This document shows positions 1-5,449 of a DNA stretch of 5,449 nucleotides, piece after piece. The translations under genes were made by a program, and so were the position numbers. The notes under the pieces were generated by a model. The model had not been told where the DNA came from. It saw only the letters and a list, made by a program, of their open reading frames with translations, and made no database searches. The stretch is taken from assembly GCA_002480165.1 (NCBI GenBank), contig DLBP01000043.1, positions 1 to 5,449 on the forward strand, written 5' to 3'. This DNA comes from Proteobacteria bacterium UBA7821 (GTDB taxonomy: Bacteria; Pseudomonadota; Gammaproteobacteria; Comchoanobacterales; Comchoanobacteraceae). Each line of letters opens with the position of its first letter. Within the stretch, counting starts at the first letter, position 1.

Positions 1-11
1 AACATGTTTCG

Positions 12-17
12 ATTATA
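12..17 (-). promoter_or_regulatory. Candidate -10 box downstream of truB
   Basis: A perfect TATAAT on the minus strand lies about 50 bases after the truB stop, downstream of a T8 tract (33-26). No good -35 exists at 16-18 bases; the nearest TTG-containing hexamer, TTGCTT, is only 14 bases upstream. It could drive the gene beyond the left edge (rpsO in many relatives). AT-rich sequence gives such matches by chance, so this is tentative. Confidence 0.3.
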
Positions 18-65
18 AATACACGAAAAAAAAGCAACTTTTGTAAAATAAGTGATGTGGTTGGC

Positions 66-941
66 TTATTGTGTCGGTCTGAGACGTTTTGCTTTCAAGT
101 ACATGGAGTCGTATGCAGTCACGATGCCAAGAAATGCGTCTTGTTGATAAGCTTTACATTCCTGTGGTTCAGAGAAATTGTGCTGGTAGGTGGCAATTTT
201 TCCAGCTTTTAGATCAGTAGCTTCAGTCTCACTGATGATAACAGTCGGTATTTGTATGACTTGGTCGATCGCTATATAGTGCTCTGAGTCAGCACTAAGG
301 TCGTTGATATCGTTTAGTTCGACCATTGGATAAGATGCCAGTGGTTCGACCCAGTTTCGGTGTAGATGTGTCATGGTGGCTACTGTATTGACGCGATCGG
401 CAATGTCTTCGATAAGGGTTCGGACATAGGTGCCTGAGCTACAGGTGAGTGATATCTGAAAACTCGGTGGCTTGTACCAGTCAAGTTGTATTTGGCTAAT
501 CTGTATGGGACGACTCTCTCGTGGCACAACTAATCCAGCGCGCGCAAGTTGATATAGACGTTTTCCTTGATAGTGTCTGGCACTATACATTGGTGGTATT
601 TGTTCAGATAAGCCGATCAAGTTATCAACTGCTTGCTCAAGGTCACGGGGGGAGGGTCTGTGTGTGCTGGTTTTTATGACGCTACCACTGCTGTCTCCTG
701 TGTCTGTTTTATTGCCAAATATCCCTGTGGCAGTATAGTTCTTAGTCTTACTGATTAAATATTGGCTGTAGCGTGTGGCTTGGTTGAGACACAGTGGTAG
801 CATGCCTGTGGCCATGGGGTCAAGCGTCCCAGTATGTCCGATTTTCTTTAGGTTCAGGAGTTTTTTGACGCGACCAGCTACCTGGCTAGATGTTATATCA
901 GTTGGCTTATTTAATAAGATTAGGTGGCAATCAAAGGGCAT
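66..941 (-). CDS. truB: tRNA pseudouridine(55) synthase TruB
   Basis: TruB converts U55 in the T-loop of elongator and initiator tRNAs to pseudouridine and also acts as a tRNA chaperone. The 291-residue product (E. coli 314) has the catalytic motif IGHTGTLDPMATGMLP (34-49), with Asp41 as nucleophile, the substrate-stacking Tyr69 in KNYTA, the IPPMYSA segment (115-121) followed by GKRLYQLAR, and SGTYVRT (169-175) with Tyr172 and Arg174, which match E. coli Tyr179 and Arg181. A small C-terminal PUA-like domain (about 232-287) ends FLGIVTAYDSMYLKAKRL. The catalytic set is intact, so the enzyme should be active. The N-terminus starts almost at the first core strand (HLILLNKP) and lacks the short basic lead of the E. 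coli protein. The gene starts 5 bases after the rbfA stop with no clear Shine-Dalgarno. It is the last gene of the operon seen here; rpsO often follows in relatives but lies outside the window. Confidence 0.98.
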   Translation of the reverse strand: MPFDCHLILLNKPTDITSSQVAGRVKKLLNLKKIGHTGTLDPMATGMLPLCLNQATRYSQYLISKTKNYTATGIFGNKTDTGDSSGSVIKTSTHRPSPRDLEQAVDNLIGLSEQIPPMYSARHYQGKRLYQLARAGLVVPRESRPIQISQIQLDWYKPPSFQISLTCSSGTYVRTLIEDIADRVNTVATMTHLHRNWVEPLASYPMVELNDINDLSADSEHYIAIDQVIQIPTVIISETEATDLKAGKIATYQHNFSEPQECKAYQQDAFLGIVTAYDSMYLKAKRLRPTQ

Positions 942-952
942 GCTATTTAGTC
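939..952 (-). repeat. 14-base repeat at the rbfA/truB junction (copy 2)
   Basis: GACTAAATAGCATG, identical to the copy at 1250-1263, with the last rbfA codon (Asp), TAA, ATAGC and the truB ATG. Neither copy contains or follows a recognisable Shine-Dalgarno, so both starts may rely on termination-reinitiation by ribosomes from the upstream gene. Confidence 0.75.
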
Positions 953-1252
953 TTCTGGATCGTGAATGAATCGGATTTTTGGTATTTTTCTGAGGTTTTG
1001 TTTAGCGAGAACCTTTTGAATTAGAAATATTTTCTCATCAAGTCGTTGTTGATAGTCAATTCCCTCACTCGCTTGAAGGCGGCTATTAGCGTAGAATATT
1101 TTTAGATGCCCTATGTCTTTTGAGAGTGATAAGCGTTTGATTGTGATGAATTTAAGCTCTGCACCTAGGTCCCCAGTCGCCAACATTTTCCGCAGCGCTT
1201 GATCGTAGCGTTTGGTCAGTCTTTTGATGCGGATATTCGATGAATCGTTCAT
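947..1252 (-). CDS. rbfA: Ribosome-binding factor A (RbfA), short and divergent
   Basis: RbfA is a small KH-type protein that binds the 30S subunit near the 16S rRNA 5' helix and supports late maturation and cold adaptation. The product is 101 residues (E. coli 133). It has the expected order: an N-terminal helix (IRIKRLTKRYDQALRKML, about 8-25), strand FITIKRLSLSKDIGHLKIFY (about 35-54) matching the family pattern for beta1-turn-beta2, a long helix (about 65-90) and a last strand KIPKIRFIHD (about 89-98). The AxG kink conserved in the helix of many bacterial RbfA proteins aligns with KIF and is not recognisable. The protein stops three residues after the aspartate of the last strand, so it lacks the C-terminal tail of about 30 residues. 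That tail is flexible in E. coli, so the folded core may be complete. No Shine-Dalgarno precedes the ATG. The gene begins 5 bases after the infB stop and probably depends on reinitiation. No continuation appears in another frame, since truB begins at once. Confidence 0.9.
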   Translation of the reverse strand: MNDSSNIRIKRLTKRYDQALRKMLATGDLGAELKFITIKRLSLSKDIGHLKIFYANSRLQASEGIDYQQRLDEKIFLIQKVLAKQNLRKIPKIRFIHDPED

Positions 1253-1263
1253 GCTATTTAGTC
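1250..1263 (-). repeat. 14-base repeat at the infB/rbfA junction (copy 1)
   Basis: GACTAAATAGCATG comprises the last infB codon (Asp), its TAA stop, a 5-base spacer ATAGC and the rbfA ATG. The same 14 bases occur at the rbfA/truB junction. The flanking sequence differs immediately on both sides. Confidence 0.75.
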
Positions 1264-3387
1264 AACAATGATGGCAACTTTTTCTCGAATGGATGCTTCG
1301 ATGACATCGCCAGCTTTGATGTCTTTATAGTCTTTGATTCCGACCCCGCATTCTTGTGATTCCTTGACCTCTTCGGCATCGTTTTGGAAACGGCGGAGTG
1401 ATTGTATTTGTCCTGTAAATATGACCGTGCTATCGCGGATAACCCGTATGTCTGCTTGGCGTTTGATTTTGCCCTCTGTGACGAGGCAGCCTGCAATAAA
1501 GCCAAATTTAGACGATTTGAAGACTTCTTTGACACTGGCTTGGCCTATGATTTTATCTTCATAGCGTGGTTCAATCATCCCAGTAATGGCTTGTTTGACG
1601 TGAGAGATCATATCATAGATGATGTTGTAGTAATGGATCTCGATGCGTTCGTTGTGTGCGTGTTTGCGTGCAACAGCATCGGCTCGAACATTGAAGCCGA
1701 TGATGATAGCCTGCGAGGCAATCGCAAGGTTCACGTCAGATTCGCTGATCGCGCCGACACCAGAATAAACCACTTTGACACTAACTGATTCGTTGGCCAT
1801 TTTACTGAGAGATTCCCGGATCGCTTCACAGGTGCCAAACATGTCGGTCTTGAGAATGATGTTTAGCTGATTCGTAGTTGTGTTACTCATTTGATCGAAG
1901 AGGGTGTCTAATTGCTTGTTGTTTTTTGCATTGAGCTTTTCAATTCGGTTTTTCCCTTGTCTTTGAATAGCAATGTTGCGTGCTTTTTTTTCATCGGCGA
2001 TACAAATTGCGCTATCACCCGATAGGGTAGTGCCTGACAGCCCCAAAATCTCGACGGGCATTGACGGTTTTGCCACAGGCAGTATTTTTCTCTTGCAGTC
2101 CTGGATCTGTCGTATTTTACCATATTGCTGTCCAACCAGTAAAACATCACCTTTCTTTAGCGTGCCTTCCTGTATTAATAACGTTGATATGGGGCCTCGG
2201 CCTTTGTCTAACCTCGACTCGAGGACAACGCCTTTGCATATTCCATTGGTTGGTGCTTTTAAGTCACTTATTTCTGCTACGAGTAATATATTTTCAAGCA
2301 GACTGTCAATGCCTTCACCGGTTTTAGCTGAAATTGCATTGAATAGCGTATCACCGCCCCAGCTTTCTGGTATTAGGTTGTGGCTGGATAATTCATTGGT
2401 GACCTTGTCAATATCAACGCCAGGTTTGTCGATTTTATTGATGGCGACAATGATAGGTACCTCTGCTGCCTTAGCGTGTTGAATGGCCTCTACAGTTTGA
2501 GGTTTGATGCCGTCATCGGCAGCAACTAGTAAAATCGCGATGTCTGTTGCTTTCGAACCACGCGCTCGCATTTCCGTGAATGCTTCATGTCCAGGTGTGT
2601 CCATGAAGGTGATGGTTTTTCCATTGTGTTCAATCTGGTATGCACCGATGTGCTGTGATATGCCGCCTGCTTCACTCGACACAACATTGGTACCGCGAAT
2701 ATTATCTAATAGAGATGTCTTACCGTGATCAACATGTCCCATCACCACCACTACAGGAGGGCGCGTTTCGATGTTGAGTAGGTCGGTGTCAATCGCAGCA
2801 TCGAGTAGCTCGCTTTCTTCTGTATCCTTAATTCTAATAGCCTGGTGACCCATTTCGTTTAGGACGATCTCGGCTGTATCCTGGTCAATCATTTGATTGA
2901 TGGTTGCTAAAATCCCAAGGTTCATGAGTGATTTGATGACTTCGGGTGCTTTTACAGAAATCAGGTGTGCTAATTCTGATACGCTAATTGTTTCTGGTAC
3001 TTTAACGGTTAACGTTTTATTGGCTGACGATGGCTTGGTAAACTGTCCTGATTCTTTGAGTGAATCGCTGCCTTGAGTCATTTTTATTGCGGGTTTAGTC
3101 TTTTTAGTCGTCGGCTTACTGGTTTTTGTCTCAAGCTTAGGTTGCTCTATCGGTTTGGCTGGCTGCTTGAGCGACAGGCTTGGCTTTTTTTTCTCGATGG
3201 TGCTATTCAAGCCCAGAGGTTTTTGTGATTTTTTGGGTGACAGTTCTTTAATGATTAGATTGTAGAGTTCATTTGGCATCTCTTGCTCTAAATCGTCGAT
3301 CTGCTTTCCGGTTAGTTTTTCAATCAGCCGTACGACCACACTCGCTGGCATGTTGAGTTTTTCAGAAAGCTGCTTAATGTTCATCAT
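1258..3387 (-). CDS. infB: Translation initiation factor IF-2
   Basis: IF2 is the GTPase that brings fMet-tRNA to the 30S P site and promotes 50S joining. The product is 709 residues. An N1-like helical subdomain (about 1-50) is followed by a Lys/Pro/Ser/Thr-rich linker (about 51-122) and an IF2_N domain (about 125-185). The G domain (about 209-375) has the P-loop GHVDHGKT (217-224), switch I GGISQHIGAY (241-250), DTPGHE (263-268), NKID (317-320) and SAK (353-355). Domain II follows (about 380-465), then the IF2-specific domain (about 500-590), and the C-terminal fMet-binding barrel (about 610-705) with ECGVGIKDY (679-687). It is shorter than E. coli IF2 (890 residues), almost wholly through a reduced N-terminal linker. 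The switch I residue usually found as Thr (GGITQHIG) is Ser244, which keeps the hydroxyl that can coordinate magnesium. The gene starts 16 bases after nusA and ends GAC TAA, 5 bases before rbfA. Confidence 0.98.
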   Translation of the reverse strand: MMNIKQLSEKLNMPASVVVRLIEKLTGKQIDDLEQEMPNELYNLIIKELSPKKSQKPLGLNSTIEKKKPSLSLKQPAKPIEQPKLETKTSKPTTKKTKPAIKMTQGSDSLKESGQFTKPSSANKTLTVKVPETISVSELAHLISVKAPEVIKSLMNLGILATINQMIDQDTAEIVLNEMGHQAIRIKDTEESELLDAAIDTDLLNIETRPPVVVVMGHVDHGKTSLLDNIRGTNVVSSEAGGISQHIGAYQIEHNGKTITFMDTPGHEAFTEMRARGSKATDIAILLVAADDGIKPQTVEAIQHAKAAEVPIIVAINKIDKPGVDIDKVTNELSSHNLIPESWGGDTLFNAISAKTGEGIDSLLENILLVAEISDLKAPTNGICKGVVLESRLDKGRGPISTLLIQEGTLKKGDVLLVGQQYGKIRQIQDCKRKILPVAKPSMPVEILGLSGTTLSGDSAICIADEKKARNIAIQRQGKNRIEKLNAKNNKQLDTLFDQMSNTTTNQLNIILKTDMFGTCEAIRESLSKMANESVSVKVVYSGVGAISESDVNLAIASQAIIIGFNVRADAVARKHAHNERIEIHYYNIIYDMISHVKQAITGMIEPRYEDKIIGQASVKEVFKSSKFGFIAGCLVTEGKIKRQADIRVIRDSTVIFTGQIQSLRRFQNDAEEVKESQECGVGIKDYKDIKAGDVIEASIREKVAIIVD

Positions 3388-3394
3388 GGTGCTG

Positions 3395-3399
3395 CCCTT
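3395..3399 (-). promoter_or_regulatory. infB ribosome binding site in the nusA-infB gap
   Basis: AAGGG lies 7 bases before the ATG at 3387 and 10 before a second, adjacent ATG at 3384. Either codon could be used and the proteins would differ by one Met. The better spacing favours the first. Confidence 0.6.
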
Positions 3400-3403
3400 G
3401 TGC

Positions 3404-4954
3404 CTATTTTCCTTCGTCTTTAAACCAATGTTCCCTAGCAGACATAATCAGCTTGCCAGCTTCATTTTCTGGCATGTCTGTGATGTCGATTATCTCCAGA
3501 GTCGAGAGTTCTGCTAGGTCATCTCTAGAGCTGATTTTTGCCTCGATCAGTTTTTTTGCGATCGCTGGTGTCATGAATTCAAGGCCTAAAAAGTCGTCGT
3601 CTGTTTTCTCAGTTAGCTCTTGGATGGTTTGTTCATGAGAGATGGTGTCTGATATCAATGCAAGCTGTGCGCGGTTGATTATCTCTTCGGCGATATCGGC
3701 GTTGAATTCTTCGATTCTAGACAGATGGTCTTGTGATTGGTTGGCTAGAGATTTGAGAGAGGTGATCTTTTCCCTGACAAGAATCTGAGCAATTTGTTCA
3801 TCGATGTCTATTTTTTCCATAAATAAATTGATGGCTTGGTTCTGGGCTTTGTGAATGGCTTCTTCAGCTTCTTCCTCAGTCATAATGGTTAGTGCCCAAC
3901 CGGTCAATTCACTTGCTAGTCGTATGTTTTGGCCGCTTCTTCCAATGGCTTGTGATAGGTTTTCTTCTTTGACGGCCAGTTGCATGCTGCGGTTGTACAC
4001 ATCAATCTCGATGCTTGAAATAGTGGCTGGTGCCATAGCTGCTTCGACCATTTCTTCAGGTTTATCAGTCCAGTTAATGATGTCAATCCGCTCGCCATTG
4101 AGTTCTTTGGAGACTTCTTGAACTCTTGCGCCCCTCATGCCGATGGTCGCGCCAATGGCATCAACTCGCTTGTCAACGCTATTAACTGCTATTTTCGCAC
4201 GGATGCCAGGTTCTCGTGCGACCGACTTGATCGTGATGATGCCATCTGACATTTCGGGTACTTCGAATCGGAATAGGTCGATCATGATCTCATTGCACGT
4301 TCTTGACAGAAAGCATGCGTGTCCTTTCTGTTCACTGTCAATTTTGTACAAATACGCTTTAATTCTATCGCCGGTGCGAAAGACTTCACCTGGAATAAGA
4401 TCTTTATCACGAATGATGCCTTTTTCGGCACCATCTATTTCGACTAAGACTTCGCGGCGAGTTGCTTTGATGACTTCAACTGAAATGACTTGGTTGAGTT
4501 TCTTTTCCAATTTGCCGAGATTTTTCTCTCGCTCAATTTGTCTGAATATCCGATTGAGTAACTGTTTGGTCTGGTGGGCGCCGATTCGTGTTAGGCTTTC
4601 AGATTCGAGTGGCACTTCAAGCTTGTCGCCCAGGTTGACGGATTCATTGTAGGCTTGTGCTGCTTCTAGCGTGATGTATTCTTGGGCTTCTAATGGATCT
4701 TCTGGTAGTGTTTCAGTGACCTGGTAGATCTGATAGATCGCGTATGAGCCATCTTTTTTGTTGATGTCAGTTCTGACAACAGCGCCTGGCTCTAGCCGTT
4801 TACTGACCACAGCAGAGATTGCCTCCTCAATTGCAAAGAAAACTCTATCAGAGCTGATTTTTTTCTCAGCTGATAGGGCTTCTATCGCAACCAATACTTG
4901 TTGATTGAACACAATGGGTGATGGTTCTTTGCCTTCTTGTTTGGCTTTGGTCAT
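3404..4954 (-). CDS. nusA: Transcription termination/antitermination factor NusA
   Basis: NusA binds RNA polymerase and the nascent RNA. It stimulates pausing and hairpin-dependent termination, and takes part in rRNA antitermination complexes. The 516-residue product has all expected domains: an RNA polymerase-binding N-domain (about 17-140), S1 (about 150-217), KH1 with IGMRGARVQ (271-279) followed by NGERIDIINW, KH2 with IGRSGQNIRLA (337-347), and two acidic helix-hairpin-helix repeats (about 383-432 and 455-512). The duplicated C-terminal repeats are typical of gamma- and betaproteobacterial NusA and absent from the shorter Firmicutes form. E. coli NusA is 495 residues. Most of the excess is an extension of about 17 residues, MTKAKQEGKEPSPIVFN, before the helix that starts the E. 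coli protein. The gene overlaps rimP by 4 bases and ends with TAG 16 bases before infB. In E. coli NusA represses its own operon; the leader terminator here would allow similar feedback, but that is inference. Confidence 0.98.
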   Translation of the reverse strand: MTKAKQEGKEPSPIVFNQQVLVAIEALSAEKKISSDRVFFAIEEAISAVVSKRLEPGAVVRTDINKKDGSYAIYQIYQVTETLPEDPLEAQEYITLEAAQAYNESVNLGDKLEVPLESESLTRIGAHQTKQLLNRIFRQIEREKNLGKLEKKLNQVISVEVIKATRREVLVEIDGAEKGIIRDKDLIPGEVFRTGDRIKAYLYKIDSEQKGHACFLSRTCNEIMIDLFRFEVPEMSDGIITIKSVAREPGIRAKIAVNSVDKRVDAIGATIGMRGARVQEVSKELNGERIDIINWTDKPEEMVEAAMAPATISSIEIDVYNRSMQLAVKEENLSQAIGRSGQNIRLASELTGWALTIMTEEEAEEAIHKAQNQAINLFMEKIDIDEQIAQILVREKITSLKSLANQSQDHLSRIEEFNADIAEEIINRAQLALISDTISHEQTIQELTEKTDDDFLGLEFMTPAIAKKLIEAKISSRDDLAELSTLEIIDITDMPENEAGKLIMSAREHWFKDEGK

Positions 4955-5376
4955 GTTGGCCTCCCCGGAGTTCTCTCGATTGTTAGGATGTCTTTGTGTA
5001 AGTAGGTCGTTTTTTTACCTGGTCTTTGCTCGAACACCAGCATTAACTCGTCCGTGCTCAGAATCCGTCCAAATAGCTTTTTTCGGTTGTTTAGTGTGAT
5101 CATCACACGATTGCCAATGTGTTCGTTCGGTTGGTCTATGATTGTGCTATCTCGGGAGCTAACCGTCACACGGAGTTCCACAGAGTCGATTCCGAGCTGT
5201 AGGTTGATTTGTCGGCCGACTGCTTCACACTCAGAGTGTGATATTGCCTGTTCTGGCTTGGTCAGTTCAACAGATAAAATTTTCCGTTCGAAGTCTAGTT
5301 CGTATCGGTGGCACTGGACGCCAATTGCTTCTGCTGCGCGTTGAGCGATTATCCCTACAGTTGATTCGCTAACCAT
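4951..5376 (-). CDS. rimP: Ribosome maturation factor RimP, divergent
   Basis: RimP is a cytoplasmic factor that binds the free 30S subunit and helps late assembly. The product is 141 residues from the ATG at 5376, close to the E. coli length of about 150. The N-terminal alpha/beta domain (about 1-75) shows the family pattern of a helix ending in an AIGV turn, a strand RKILSVEL and a helix with ECEAVGRQIN (50-58). The C-terminal SH3-like domain (about 84-137) has IGNRVMITL, KKLFGRI and a final KDILTIER strand. The family hallmark between the domains, usually SSPGLDRPL, is reduced to SSRDSTIID (73-81), with the Pro-Gly and Arg-Pro-Leu lost. Identification rests on these patterns plus the position before nusA. 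The stop codon overlaps the nusA start as ATGA, and the nusA Shine-Dalgarno lies inside the end of rimP, so the two are probably translationally coupled. An upstream GTG at 5391 would add five residues but has no ribosome binding site. Confidence 0.88.
   Translation of the reverse strand: MVSESTVGIIAQRAAEAIGVQCHRYELDFERKILSVELTKPEQAISHSECEAVGRQINLQLGIDSVELRVTVSSRDSTIIDQPNEHIGNRVMITLNNRKKLFGRILSTDELMLVFEQRPGKKTTYLHKDILTIERTPGRPT
4960..4966 (-). promoter_or_regulatory. Strong nusA ribosome binding site inside rimP
   Basis: GGGGAGG sits 5 bases before the nusA ATG (4954-4952), within the last codons of rimP. It is the best Shine-Dalgarno in the window. It supports this ATG over later GTG or TTG codons, which have no such element, so the N-terminal extension of NusA is probably real. 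Confidence 0.8.
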
Positions 5377-5384
5377 TTGGGCGG

Positions 5385-5389
5385 ACCTC
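5385..5389 (-). promoter_or_regulatory. Ribosome binding site deciding the rimP start
   Basis: GAGGT lies 8 bases before the ATG at 5376 (9 from the end of GAGG). A longer reading from the GTG at 5391 would start 3 bases after the terminator T-tract, with no purine-rich element upstream. The Shine-Dalgarno match therefore favours the ATG at 5376 as the real start. Confidence 0.6.
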
Positions 5390-5394
5390 ACAAT

Positions 5395-5418
5395 AAAAAA
5401 AACCCCATTTGGGGTTCT
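5395..5418 (-). terminator. Intrinsic terminator between the tRNA and rimP
   Basis: On the minus strand AACCCC (5416-5411), loop AAAT and GGGGTT (5406-5401) form a perfect 6-bp stem. It can extend by one G-U and one A-U pair into the flanking AG and TT. The stem runs straight into eight consecutive T residues (5402-5395). This is a classic Rho-independent terminator, 7 bases after the tRNA discriminator. It probably defines the tRNA 3' end. Because only 18 bases separate it from the likely rimP ATG, it also sits as a barrier in the operon leader, where partial readthrough would feed rimP-nusA-infB-rbfA-truB. Confidence 0.85.
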
Positions 5419-5425
5419 GTTAGAT

Positions 5426-5449
5426 TAGCGGGGGCAGGATTTGAACCTA
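5426..5449 (-). tRNA. 3' end of a tRNA gene, possibly initiator tRNA-fMet (partial)
   Basis: Read on the minus strand, the window begins inside a T-arm: the loop TTCAAAT (5445-5439) is flanked by GG and CC, and the T-stem 3' strand is CCTGC (5438-5434). The acceptor 3' strand CCCCGCT (5433-5427) and discriminator A (5426) follow. The next bases are ATC, so CCA is not encoded. The anticodon, D-arm and 5' half lie outside the window, so the identity cannot be read. The GC-rich acceptor, the TTCAAAT loop and the place just before rimP-nusA resemble initiator tRNA-fMet (metY) of gammaproteobacteria. The base at position 72 is T, where the E. coli initiator has A, so this remains a suggestion. A tRNA with an A1:U72 pair is the main alternative. 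That this is a tRNA end is fairly sure; which one is not. Confidence 0.8.

Noticed and set aside
24..56. Intrinsic terminator after truB
   Set aside because: The T8 tract is present, but the preceding sequence forms only a weak 4-bp ACTT/AAGT stem with a long AT-rich loop. This is not enough to call a terminator.
1254..1535. 93-codon minus-strand frame overlapping the end of infB in another frame
   Set aside because: The infB frame here encodes the conserved fMet-binding barrel. The alternative product is low-complexity Lys/Ser-rich sequence with no support.
1973..2482. 169-codon open frame on the plus strand opposite infB (and a 128-codon one at 1402-1788)
   Set aside because: Both are antisense to the conserved G domain to C-terminal region of IF2 and show no family motifs, so they are shadows.
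3060..3090. Internal start for a short IF2 isoform at Met103
   Set aside because: An in-frame ATG exists in the linker, but no ribosome binding site precedes it, and isoform production cannot be inferred from it.
4137..4652. 171-codon open frame on the plus strand opposite nusA
   Set aside because: It lies wholly antisense to the conserved S1/KH region of nusA. Its translation is Ser/Arg-rich with no recognisable domain, and is a shadow of minus-strand codon use.
5377..5391. GTG at 5391 as the rimP start
   Set aside because: It would begin 3 bases after the terminator T-tract with no Shine-Dalgarno, whereas the ATG at 5376 has GAGGT at suitable spacing.
1..5449. Hidden mobile element, CRISPR array or defence system
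   Set aside because: The five genes fill almost the whole window with minimal gaps. No spaced repeats, inverted terminal repeats or transposase- or nuclease-like frames were seen.

Overview
The window holds most of one conserved bacterial operon for transcription, translation initiation and ribosome maturation. It lies entirely on the minus strand, so transcription runs from the right edge to the left: 3' end of a tRNA, intrinsic terminator, rimP, nusA, infB, rbfA, truB. The gene order, a two-KH NusA with duplicated C-terminal acidic repeats, and a tRNA just ahead of rimP all suggest a gammaproteobacterium or close relative of moderate to low GC. The sequence does not support a genus. Both rimP and rbfA products are short and divergent, and IF2 has a short N-terminal region, which hints at a streamlined genome (inference).

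Layout from the 5' end of the transcript: (1) about 5449-5426, T-arm and acceptor 3' strand of a tRNA cut by the window edge, with no encoded CCA. (2) 5418-5395, a GC-rich hairpin with a U-tract. (3) rimP 5376-4951, which overlaps nusA by 4 bases (ATGA). (4) nusA 4954-3404 behind a strong Shine-Dalgarno. (5) infB 3387-1258 after a 16-base gap. (6) rbfA 1252-947 and (7) truB 941-66, each 5 bases after the preceding stop. (8) 65-1, a non-coding tail with a T8 tract and a TATAAT box that may begin the next transcription unit.

The products act in one flow. NusA controls RNA polymerase pausing, termination and antitermination. RimP and RbfA mature the 30S subunit. TruB makes pseudouridine 55 in tRNAs. 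IF2 delivers initiator tRNA to the 30S subunit. If the leading tRNA is initiator tRNA-fMet, as in related operons, the operon also encodes IF2's ligand.

I see no mobile element, CRISPR array, defence system or new system here. The points worth a second look are an identical 14-base junction at both the infB/rbfA and rbfA/truB boundaries, the eroded signatures of RimP and RbfA, the terminator immediately before rimP with no room for a promoter after it, and the tRNA end without CCA.
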